In this document: positions 26,689 to 34,177 of the stretch, piece by piece
How positions within the stretch are numbered: the first letter of the stretch is position 1
How the letters are laid out: each line of letters opens with the position of its first letter
Assembly: GCA_963810815.1 (NCBI GenBank)
Contig: CAWEPB010000008.1
Location: 371,879 to 435,878 of the forward strand
Direction of reading: 5' to 3'
From: CAVQWT01 sp963810815
GTDB taxonomy: Bacteria > Pseudomonadota > Gammaproteobacteria > Burkholderiales > Casimicrobiaceae
DNA length: 64,000 nt
Program-made: the position numbers and the translations under genes
The notes under the pieces: model-generated
What the model was told of the DNA's origin: nothing
What the model saw: only the letters and a program-made list of their open reading frames with translations
The model's database searches: none

Positions 26689-26949
26689 CTATGCCACTTT
26701 CTCTACAGGCACTTCCCATCCCGGGAAGACCAGCACCGCCGGATGGCAACGCAGTGCGCGGGCAAGCACCTTCGCGCGCTCGACTCCGAGGCGAACCCGA
26801 TCGTTCTCGATCGCGGAGAGCGTCGCCTGCGGGACGCCGCTCAGCTCGGCGAGCTGATTCTGGCTCAAGCCTTGAAGCTCGCGCAGGATGCGCACCGATT
26901 CGCCGACCGACACTTCGACCCGCTTCCGGGCGGGGCGGAAATCGCTCAT
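26689..26949 (-). CDS. XRE-family helix-turn-helix regulator
   Basis: An 86-residue protein consisting of an N-terminal tail and one HTH_3 domain: VGESVRILRELQGLSQNQLAELSGVPQATLSAIENDRVRLGVERAKVLARALRCHPAVLVFPGW. The size and shape are those of HigA-like antitoxins or small stand-alone repressors. No toxin-sized gene lies immediately upstream; the next gene in that direction is SelO. GGAG occurs 8 bases before the ATG at 26949. It could regulate itself and the downstream hypothetical gene. Confidence 0.88.
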   Translation of the reverse strand: MSDFRPARKRVEVSVGESVRILRELQGLSQNQLAELSGVPQATLSAIENDRVRLGVERAKVLARALRCHPAVLVFPGWEVPVEKVA

Positions 26950-27014
26950 CTAGGGTCTCCGATAGTCATGCGCAGTGACCGGACAATGACCTGAATGATA
27001 ACTCCGCCGCCGCC

Positions 27015-28672
27015 CTACGAACTGCACGACAGCATCGAGCACCCCGCCTTCACCCGCGCCCAGTCCGGCCGCTTCGCGGCGAACGCCTCGCGCCCCGGCT
27101 GCTCGTCGTAGGGCCGCCGCATCACGTCGAGCAGCTCGGCGATGCCGTCGAAGTCGCCCTGCTCGGCGCGGTCGATGACCTGCTGCGCGAGGTAGTTGCG
27201 CAGCACGTACTTCGGGTTCGCCGCGTTCATCCGCGCCCGGCGTTCGGCGGCCGGCACGCCGTCCTCGCGCACCCGCGCCGCGTACGCCGCCAGCCACGCG
27301 TCGAACTGCGGCGCGAAGGCGGCGCGCTTCGCGTCGTCGTAGAACGCGTCGGCGAACACGCCCGACGCAGGCGACGACGCCTCAGCCCCCGGCGCCGACG
27401 ACATCGAACTCCGCGAGCGCCCGGAAGAAGATCGTCATGTCGACCTCGGCGTCGCACAGCAGCTTCTGCAGCGCGTGCCAGCGGTCGACGTCGTCGTCGC
27501 GGCACTCGGCAGAGGCCGAGCTTGGCGGCGATGTTGGCGCGCGCGGCATCGGTGTAGACGTCGACGAAGCGCTGCAGGCCTTCCTGCAACGGCTCGACGG
27601 TGTCGAACGCGGGGGCAAGCGCCTGCGCCAGCCGCATCAGGTTCCACTGGACGATCGCCGGCTGCTGGCCGTAGCGGTAGCGGCGGCCCTCGGCGTCGGT
27701 GGTGTTGGGCGTCCAGTCGAGGTCGTAGTTGTCGATCCAGCCGTAGGGGCCGTAGTCGATGGTGAGGCCCAGGATCGACATGTTGTCGGTGTTCATCACG
27801 CCGTGGACGAAGCCCACGCGCATCCAGTGCGCGACCATCCGCGCGCTGCGCTCGCAGACCTCGCGGAACCAGCGGGTGCGCAGCGTGTGGCTGGTGGCCG
27901 CGACGGGGGTGACCAGCGCGTCGTTGGCGTCGCCCATGTCGGCGCCCTGTCCCGCCACCAGCGCGCCCTCGTCGCCGGCCAGCTCCGGAAAGTCGCGGCG
28001 GATGGTGAAGTCGATCAGCCGCTCCAGCAGCGGCAGGTCGTCGCGCGCCGACGGCAGCTCGAAGTTGCCGAAGCGGATGAACGACGGCGCCACGCGGCAG
28101 ACGATGGCGCCGGGCTCCTGCTTCGGGTTGCCGTCGTAGAACATGTCGCGCAGCACCGGCTCGCCGGTGGCGACGAGGCACAGCGCGCGCGTGGTCGGCA
28201 CGCCGAGGTGGTGCATCGCCTCGCTGCACAGGAATTCGCGGATCGACGAGCGCAGCACCGCGCGGCCGTCGGCGCGGCGCGAGTACGGCGTCGGGCCGGC
28301 GCCCTTCAGCTGCAGCTCCCAGCGCTGGCCGGCGGCGTTGACGCTCTCGCCCAGCGTGATCGCGCGGCCGTCGCCCAGCTGCCCCGCCCAGTGGCCGAAC
28401 TGGTGGCCGCCGTAGTTGGCGGCGTACGGCTGCATGCCCTCGGCCAGCGCGTTGCCGCCCATCACTTCGGCGAACGCCGGCGACGCGATGGTCGCGGCGT
28501 CGATGCCCAGCAGCGCCGCCACCTCGGCGGAGTGCGCGACGACGCGCGGCGCCGCGACCGGCGTCGGCTCGACGGGCGACCACAGCGCGCCGTGGACCTG
28601 CCGCACGCGCGGGTCCTGCTCGGGATCGCCGGGCAGGTGGCGGACGAACAGGTTGTCGAAGCGAAGGTTCAT
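27015..28672 (-). CDS. selO: SelO protein adenylyltransferase (pseudokinase), two apparent frameshifts
   Basis: SelO/YdiU transfers AMP to protein Ser/Thr/Tyr residues during redox stress. Residues 1-390 read cleanly from the ATG at 28672. NYGGHQFGHWAGQLGDGRA is diagnostic, K123 is in LKGAGPTPYSRRADGR, and D296-N297 and D306 are in MNTDNMSILGLTIDYGPYGWID. The frame changes near 27508-27516 and again near 27385-27410, each by +1, after which the C terminus continues (RMNAANPKYVLRNYLAQQVIDRAEQGDF) to the expected end CSMLSCSS, a Cys in place of selenocysteine. With those corrections the length is normal. Its start overlaps the end of the aldolase gene by 4 bases (ATGA). Confidence 0.85.
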
Positions 28673-29628
28673 GTCCAGATCGGCACCTGCGCGCCGCCAA
28701 AGTTCCCCGACCGCAGTCCCGGCATCGCAAACCCGAGCCCGTCCAGCGCGTCCAGCAGCTGCCGCTGCTGTTCCCCGGTCAGCGCGACCAGCGGCGGCCG
28801 CACCGTCGTCCACGCCGGGTCGCCGGAGAAGCGCGCGACGGCGGCCTTGAGCGCGGCGATCATCGGCAACCGCTGGAACGCGGCGCGCACCGGGTCCAGC
28901 GCCGCCTGCCGCGCGTCGGCGTCGGGCTGCTGCCAGTGACGGGCAAGATCGGCGATCGCGGCGGGGTTGACGTTGGCCGTTGCGCTGATGCAGCCGGCGC
29001 CGCCGCCGCGCAGCGTGGCGAGCAGGAAGGTCTCGCTGCCGGCGAACACGTCGAAGCCGCGGGGCCCGAACCGCTCGAGCAGCGCGCGGGTGTTGTTCCA
29101 GTCGCCGGAGCTGTCCTTGATGCCCGCAATGGTGCCCGGATACCGGTCGAGCAGGCGGTCGATCAGCGCCGGGCCGATGGGGACCTGCGACACCGCGGGT
29201 ATGTGGTACAGGTAGACGCGCAGACGCGCGTCGCCGACCCGCTCGATCACCTCCGCGTAGCTCGCGAACAGGCCGTCGTCGGACACGCCCTTGTAGAAGA
29301 ACGGCGGCAGCATCAGCACGCCGGCGCAGCCGAGGCCGACCGCGCGGCGCGTCAGCTCGACGGTGTCGGGCAGCGCGCAGGTGCCGGTGCCGGGCATCAT
29401 GCGGGCGGCGGGAATCCCCGCCTCGACCAGCCCGTCCAGCAGCGCCAGCTTCTCGGCGACGCCCAGCGAGTTCGCCTCGGAATTGGTGCCGAACACCGCC
29501 AGGCCGACGCCGCTGTCCAGCAGCCACCGGCAGTGGCGCGCGAGCCGCGCCGCATCGGGGCGCAGGTCGGACGTGAAGGGCGTGACGACGGGCGACAGCA
29601 CGCCGCGGTGCTTCGGCAGGGTGTTCAC
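28669..29628 (-). CDS. DapA-family (dihydrodipicolinate synthase-like) aldolase
   Basis: A 319-residue class I aldolase of the DHDPS/NAL family. The Schiff-base lysine is K171 in IAGIKDSSGDW and the partner tyrosine is Y141 in VYLYHIPAV. In place of the Thr-Thr pair and GTTGE of true DapA it has FGTNSEANSL, so it probably acts on another keto-acid rather than making dihydrodipicolinate. The start is a GTG at 29628 with GGAG 6 bases upstream. It is the first gene of a two-gene unit with selO, with which it overlaps by 4 bases. Confidence 0.9.
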   Translation of the reverse strand: MNTLPKHRGVLSPVVTPFTSDLRPDAARLARHCRWLLDSGVGLAVFGTNSEANSLGVAEKLALLDGLVEAGIPAARMMPGTGTCALPDTVELTRRAVGLGCAGVLMLPPFFYKGVSDDGLFASYAEVIERVGDARLRVYLYHIPAVSQVPIGPALIDRLLDRYPGTIAGIKDSSGDWNNTRALLERFGPRGFDVFAGSETFLLATLRGGGAGCISATANVNPAAIADLARHWQQPDADARQAALDPVRAAFQRLPMIAALKAAVARFSGDPAWTTVRPPLVALTGEQQRQLLDALDGLGFAMPGLRSGNFGGAQVPIWT

Positions 29629-29733
29629 GGAGGTCTCCGGCGATTCGGAGACTCAAGCTTAACTTCTCCGGTGGCGACTGGGGGACGCTTCGACGTTCGC
29701 CGCAGGGCCGGCATCGTGTCGACCGGGTCCGGC

Positions 29734-29762
29734 TTGACCGCGCTCCCTCATCGCGCTAGCTT
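29734..29762 (+). promoter_or_regulatory. possible promoter of the aldehyde oxidoreductase operon
   Basis: TTGACC (29734-29739) is followed after 17 bases by TAGCTT (29757-29762), 69 bases before the first gene. The -35 match is good, the -10 match weak. Confidence 0.35.
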
Positions 29763-29831
29763 GGACGGCCTGCAGAGACCGCCTTTCTGCACTGCCGAAC
29801 GATCGGGCCGCAGAGCCTTCGAGGAGAAGAC

Positions 29832-30308
29832 ATGCAAAAGTCGCTTCACATCAACCCGGACAAGTGCACGGGTTGCCTGCAGTGCGAGATGGCCTGCAGC
29901 TACGAGAACTACGGGACCTTCAATCCGGCGAAATCGCGGATCAAGATCTTCGACTTCGAGCACAGCGGCCGGAAGGTGCCCTACACCTGCACGCAGTGCG
30001 ACGAGGCCTGGTGCCTGCACGCCTGCCCGGTCGAGGCGATCAAGGTCGACAAGGCCACCGGCGCCAAGGTCGTCCTGGACGACGTCTGCGTCGGCTGCAA
30101 GGTCTGCACCATCGCCTGCCCGTTCGGCACGATCAACTACGTGCAGACCACCGGCAAGGTGCAGAAGTGCGACCTCTGCGGCGGCGACCCCGCCTGCGCC
30201 ACCGCGTGCCCGACCGGCGCCATCACCTATGTCGACGCCGACTGGACGGGGCTGGAGCGCATGAAGCAGTGGGCGGACAAGGTCGGCAACCAACAACCGC
30301 GCGCGTAG
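29832..30308 (+). CDS. aorA: 4 x [4Fe-4S] ferredoxin-like subunit of aldehyde oxidoreductase
   Basis: A 158-residue electron-transfer protein with sixteen cluster-type Cys in four groups: CTGCLQCEMAC, CTQCDEAWCLHAC, CVGCKVCTIAC and CDLCGGDPACATAC. This is the small FeS subunit next to tungsten aldehyde oxidoreductases such as AorA of Aromatoleum aromaticum, where it passes electrons between the W subunit and the FAD subunit. GAGGAG lies before the ATG. The gap to the catalytic gene is 10 bases, so the genes are co-transcribed. The protein is cytoplasmic, with no signal sequence. Confidence 0.9.
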   Translation: MQKSLHINPDKCTGCLQCEMACSYENYGTFNPAKSRIKIFDFEHSGRKVPYTCTQCDEAWCLHACPVEAIKVDKATGAKVVLDDVCVGCKVCTIACPFGTINYVQTTGKVQKCDLCGGDPACATACPTGAITYVDADWTGLERMKQWADKVGNQQPRA

Positions 30309-30318
30309 GAGGACGATC

Positions 30319-32166
30319 ATGGCCTGGACCGGAAAGATTCTGCGCGTGAACCTCACCAAGGGAACCTGCGCGTCGGAGCCGCTGAACATGAAGTGGGCCC
30401 GCGATTACGTCGGCCAACGCGGACTCGCGACCAAGTATTTCACCGAAGAGGTCGACGCCAAGGTCGACCCGCTCTCCCCCGCCAACAAGATCATCTGGGC
30501 GACGGGGCCCCTGACCGGGACGATGGCGTCGACCGGCGGGCGCTACTCGGTCATCACCAAGGGCCCCCTGACCGGCGCCATCGCCTGCTCGAACTCGGGC
30601 GGTTACTGGGGCGCCGAGCTCAAGATGGCCGGCTGGGACATGATCATCTTCGAGGGCAAGTCGCCCAAGCCCGTCTACCTCTTCATCGAGGACGACAAGG
30701 CGCAGCTGCTCGACGCCGACTGGCTGTGGGGCAAGACGGTGTGGGACACCGAGCCGGCCCTCAAGGCCAGGCACCAGGATCCGCAGATCCGCGTCAGCTC
30801 CATCGGCCGCGCCGGCGAGACGGGCTGCCTGTACGCCGGGGTGGTCAACGACCTGCACCGCGCCGCCGGACGCTCCGGCGTGGGCACCGTCATGGGCAGC
30901 AAGAACCTCAAGGCGATCGCGGTGCGCGGGACCCTCGGCATCGGCAACCTCCGCGACCCGGTCGCCTTCATGAAGGCGGCGACGGCGGCGAAGAAGGTGC
31001 TGGCCGACAACGCGGTGACCGGGCAGGGCCTGCCCAAGTTCGGCACGCAGGTGCTGATGAACGTCATCAACGAAATCGGCGCCATGCCGACGCGCAACCA
31101 CCGCGACGTGCAGTTCGAGGGCGCGAAGGACATCTCCGCCGAGGCGATGCACGAGCCGCGCAAGACCGACGGCAAGCCGAACCTGGTGACCAACCAGGCG
31201 TGCTTCGGCTGCACCATCGCCTGCGGCCGCATCTCCAAGATCGACGAGACGCACTACACGGTGCAGAACCGCCCGCAGTACTGGGGCGCGTCCGGCGGGC
31301 TGGAGTACGAGGCGGCGTGGGCGCTCGGTTCCGCCAACGGCGTCAACGACCTCGAGGCGCTCACCTACGCCAACTTCATCTGCAACGAGGACGGCTTCGA
31401 CCCGATCTCGTTCGGCGCGACCGTCGGCGCGGTGATGGAGCTCTACCAGATGGGCGTGCTCACCAAGGAGCAGCTGGGCATCGAAGCCCCGTTCGGCTCG
31501 GCGAAGGCGCTGACCTACTTCGCCGAGATCACCGCCAAGGGCGAGGGTTTCGGCAAGGAGATCGGCCAGGGCTCGAAGCGTCTCACCGCCAAGTACGGCC
31601 ATCCGGACCTGTCGATGAGCGTCAAGGGCCAGGAGTTCCCGGCCTACGACTCGCGCGGCATCCAGGGCATGGGGCTGGCCTACGCGACGTCGAACCGCGG
31701 CGCGTGCCACCTGCGCGGCTACACCGTGGCCTCCGAGGTGCTGGGCATCCCCGTCAAGACCGACCCGCTGGTCACCGAAGGCAAGCCCGCGCTGGTCAAG
31801 GCGTTCCAGGACGCCACCGCCGTGTTCGACTCGGCCGGCGTGTGCGTCTTCACCACCTTCGCGTGGACGCTGGCGGACCTGCAGCCGCAGCTGGCCGCGG
31901 CCTGCACCGACGAGTTCACGATGGACGAGCTCGGCCTCATCGGCGAGCGCATCTGGAACATGGAGCGCGACTTCAACAACCGCGCGGGCTTCACGAACAA
32001 GGACGACTCGCTGCCGAAGCGCCTGCTCACCGAGCCGGCCAAGACCGGACCGGCCAAGGGGCTGGTCAGCGGTCTCGACAAGATGCTGCCCGAGTACTAC
32101 GAGCTGCGCGGCTGGGACGACAAGGGCCGGCTGACGAAGGAGACCCGGAGTCGCCTCGGGCTGTGA
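30319..32166 (+). CDS. aorB: tungsten-containing aldehyde:ferredoxin oxidoreductase, catalytic subunit
   Basis: A 615-residue AOR-family enzyme that oxidises aldehydes to acids, and in some hosts reduces acids, using a tungsten bis-pyranopterin cofactor and one [4Fe-4S] cluster. MAWTGKILRVNLTKG at the start, GPLTGTMASTGGRYSVITKGPLTGAIACSNSGGYWG and AGETGCLYAGVVNDLHRAAGRSGVG are the pterin-binding blocks. Cluster ligands are C295, C298 and C302 in NQACFGCTIAC, with C509 in AGVCVFTTF as the fourth. Length and motifs match AorB of Aromatoleum. The neighbours (FeS, FAD, MoaD-like) make a complete NAD-linked complex likely. Confidence 0.92.
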   Translation: MAWTGKILRVNLTKGTCASEPLNMKWARDYVGQRGLATKYFTEEVDAKVDPLSPANKIIWATGPLTGTMASTGGRYSVITKGPLTGAIACSNSGGYWGAELKMAGWDMIIFEGKSPKPVYLFIEDDKAQLLDADWLWGKTVWDTEPALKARHQDPQIRVSSIGRAGETGCLYAGVVNDLHRAAGRSGVGTVMGSKNLKAIAVRGTLGIGNLRDPVAFMKAATAAKKVLADNAVTGQGLPKFGTQVLMNVINEIGAMPTRNHRDVQFEGAKDISAEAMHEPRKTDGKPNLVTNQACFGCTIACGRISKIDETHYTVQNRPQYWGASGGLEYEAAWALGSANGVNDLEALTYANFICNEDGFDPISFGATVGAVMELYQMGVLTKEQLGIEAPFGSAKALTYFAEITAKGEGFGKEIGQGSKRLTAKYGHPDLSMSVKGQEFPAYDSRGIQGMGLAYATSNRGACHLRGYTVASEVLGIPVKTDPLVTEGKPALVKAFQDATAVFDSAGVCVFTTFAWTLADLQPQLAAACTDEFTMDELGLIGERIWNMERDFNNRAGFTNKDDSLPKRLLTEPAKTGPAKGLVSGLDKMLPEYYELRGWDDKGRLTKETRSRLGL

Positions 32167-32202
32167 GCCGGCGCCGGCGGTCGGCGCGGCAAGGGTAGCG
32201 CG

Positions 32203-32232
32203 CGGGCGGTTCCTGGTGGACCGCCCGTTTTT
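32203..32232 (+). terminator. intrinsic terminator/attenuator between the W and FAD subunit genes
   Basis: CGGGCGGT (32203-32210) and ACCGCCCG (32220-32227) form a perfect 8-bp stem with a 9-base loop, followed by five T (32228-32232). It sits inside the operon, 6 bases before the GGAGG of the FAD subunit gene, so it would lower rather than abolish downstream expression. Confidence 0.7.
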
Positions 32233-32247
32233 CCTGTGGAGGCCCTC

Positions 32248-33510
32248 TTGAGACACCTCATCCTCGGCAACGGCCCCGCCGGCGTCATCGCGGCGGAGAC
32301 GATCCGCAAGCACGCGCCGGACGACGCCATCGTGCTCGTCGGCGACGAGCCCGAGCCGCCGTATTCGCGGATGGCGATTCCGTACCTGCTGATGGGCCGG
32401 ATCGGCGAAGCGGGAACCTACCTGCGCAAGGACCACGACCACTTCGGGCGACAGCGCATCGAACTCGTCACCGGCCGCGCCAGATCGGTCGACGTGCCGG
32501 GGCGCAAGGTGCAGTTCGACGACGGCACCGCCGTCGCGTTCGACACCCTGCTGATCGCGACCGGCGCGACGCCGATCCGGCCGCCGATCCCGGGCATCGA
32601 CACGAAGGGCGTGCATCCCTGCTGGACGCTCGCCGATGCGCGCGAAATCATGGCGCTGGCGAAGCCGGGCGCGCGCGTACTGCAGATCGGCGCCGGCTTC
32701 ATCGGCTGCATCATCATGGAAGCGCTCGCGGCGCGCGGCGTCGAGCTCTCGGTCGTCGAGACGGGCGATCGCATGGTGCCGCGGATGATGAGCCAGGGCG
32801 CCGGCGCGATGATCAAGCGCTGGGTGGAACGAAAGGGCGTGACGGTCCACACGTCGACGCGCGTGGAGGCGATCCACGCGGGGGCGCCGCTCGAAGTGCG
32901 GTTGTCGAACGGCAAGAAGCTGGCCGCCGACATGGTGATCCGCGCCGCCGGCGTCCAGCCGAACATCGGCTTCCTCGAGAACTCCGGCATCCAGTGCCTG
33001 CAGGGCGTGCTCACCGACGAGCGGATGCAGACCACCGTCGAGGGCATCTACGCCGCAGGCGACTGCGCCGAGGCGTTCGACGTGCTCTCCGGCAAGACCA
33101 TCGTCAGCGCCATCCAGCCCAACGCGGCCGACCAGGCGTACTGCGCCGGCATGAACATGGCAGGCAAGCGCGCCGTGCTGCACGGGGTGACGCAGATCAA
33201 CGTGCTCGACACGCTGGGCCTCGTCTCGACGTCGTTCGGCCAGTGGCAGGGCGTGCCGGGCGGCGAGCACGCCGAGCTTTCCGACGAGGCGAACTTCCGC
33301 TACCTGCGGCTGGAATTCGACGGCGACGTGCTGGTCGGCTCCAACGCGATCGGCCTCACCGAGCACGTCGGCGTGCTGCGCGGACTGACGCAGTCGCGCG
33401 TGAAGCTCGGCGCGTGGAAGGACCGGCTGCTGCGCGACCCGCTGCGCTTCCCGGAGGCCTACCTCGCCGGAGCGCAAGCGCAGCACGCCCGCGGTCTGCC
33501 CGCTTCCTGA
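32248..33510 (+). CDS. aorC: FAD/NAD(P)H oxidoreductase subunit of aldehyde oxidoreductase
   Basis: A 420-residue pyridine-nucleotide-disulfide-type flavoprotein. The FAD fingerprint is at the extreme N terminus (HLILGNGPAGVIAAETI), the second Rossmann motif is QIGAGFIGCIIMEALAARG, and the late FAD block is GIYAAGDCAEA. This matches AorC, which links the W/FeS subunits to NAD(P). I choose the TTG at 32248 because GGAGG is 5 bases upstream and the protein then begins MRHLILGNGPAG as in homologues; the in-frame GTG at 32236 lies within that ribosome-binding site. A terminator-like hairpin precedes the gene, suggesting reduced expression relative to the W subunit. Confidence 0.85.
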   Translation: MRHLILGNGPAGVIAAETIRKHAPDDAIVLVGDEPEPPYSRMAIPYLLMGRIGEAGTYLRKDHDHFGRQRIELVTGRARSVDVPGRKVQFDDGTAVAFDTLLIATGATPIRPPIPGIDTKGVHPCWTLADAREIMALAKPGARVLQIGAGFIGCIIMEALAARGVELSVVETGDRMVPRMMSQGAGAMIKRWVERKGVTVHTSTRVEAIHAGAPLEVRLSNGKKLAADMVIRAAGVQPNIGFLENSGIQCLQGVLTDERMQTTVEGIYAAGDCAEAFDVLSGKTIVSAIQPNAADQAYCAGMNMAGKRAVLHGVTQINVLDTLGLVSTSFGQWQGVPGGEHAELSDEANFRYLRLEFDGDVLVGSNAIGLTEHVGVLRGLTQSRVKLGAWKDRLLRDPLRFPEAYLAGAQAQHARGLPAS

Positions 33511-33546
33511 CCGCGCCCGCACCCGTCCCGCGACGCCGCCCGCCCT

Positions 33547-33813
33547 TTGGAAATCACCCTCAAGCTGTTCGCCACGCTGACCGACTACCTGCCGCAGGAG
33601 GTCGACGGCAGGAAGCGCGCGCACAACCAGATCGCGCTCGACGTGGCCGAAGGGACGACGGTGCAGGCGCTGATCGACGAGTTCCGGCTGCCGTCCAGGA
33701 TGACCCACCTGGTCCTGGTCAACGGCGTGTACATCCCGCCATCGGCGCGCGCGACCCACGCGCTGGTCCCCGGCGACGCGCTGGCGATCTGGCCGCCGAT
33801 CGCGGGCGGTTAG
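33547..33813 (+). CDS. MoaD/ThiS-family sulfur carrier
   Basis: An 88-residue ubiquitin-like protein ending in the required Gly-Gly (IWPPIAGG). It begins MEITLKLFATLTDYLPQEVDG and has the MoaD pattern LVLVNGVYIPPSARATHALVPGDALAI. MoaD donates sulfur for the dithiolene of molybdopterin/tungstopterin, so its place in the AOR operon indicates a dedicated carrier for the W cofactor. The start is a TTG at 33547, 36 bases after the FAD subunit gene. Confidence 0.9.
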   Translation: MEITLKLFATLTDYLPQEVDGRKRAHNQIALDVAEGTTVQALIDEFRLPSRMTHLVLVNGVYIPPSARATHALVPGDALAIWPPIAGG

Positions 33814-33820
33814 GCGGCGC

Positions 33821-34114
33821 GTGGGGCGCGAGGTCGTCCTGCAGCGCGACATGGGCTGCACCCGCGACGACTTCTTCCGCTATCTGCCCGGCGCGACGCG
33901 CCACGTCCCGCTGGAAATCGCCGGCGACACCATCGCCATCCCGCTGCCCGGCGGCCGCGTGCAGATCGACCTGGTCGAGAAACCCCTGCGGCGCATCGGC
34001 TCGTTCGCACTGCCGGTGCTCGGCGTCACCTTCCGCTTCACCGGGCTCGACGACGCCGCGCGCGACGATTTCCTCGCCTGGTTCGACCTGTACACGCGGC
34101 GCGGCGGCGGTTAG
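33821..34114 (+). CDS. small protein of unknown function at the end of the AOR operon
   Basis: A 97-residue protein starting with GTG 7 bases after the MoaD-like gene, so almost certainly co-translated with it. The sequence begins MGREVVLQRDMGCTRDDFFRYLPGA and contains EIAGDTIAIPLPGGRVQIDL and LPVLGVTFRFTGLDDAARDDFLAWFD. I do not recognise the family. It has no membrane segment and only one Cys. Its position suggests a role in W-cofactor insertion or AOR assembly, which is inference from context only. Confidence 0.65.
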   Translation: MGREVVLQRDMGCTRDDFFRYLPGATRHVPLEIAGDTIAIPLPGGRVQIDLVEKPLRRIGSFALPVLGVTFRFTGLDDAARDDFLAWFDLYTRRGGG

Positions 34115-34177
34115 CGCGGGTTCGAGGCGCGCCGTGCCCGGCCCGGCATCGCCGGCGCGGCGGCCGGCGCCGGATGG

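Noticed and set aside
26328..26949. The HTH gene and its small neighbour as a toxin-antitoxin pair
   Set aside because: The neighbouring protein shows no RelE/HigB-type fold or motif and lies downstream rather than in the usual toxin position. The evidence is too thin.
30223..33861. A very long open frame on the minus strand across the AOR operon
   Set aside because: It is an antisense shadow of GC-rich codons. Its protein is Arg/Gly/Ala-rich with no family motif, while the plus strand holds clear conserved genes.
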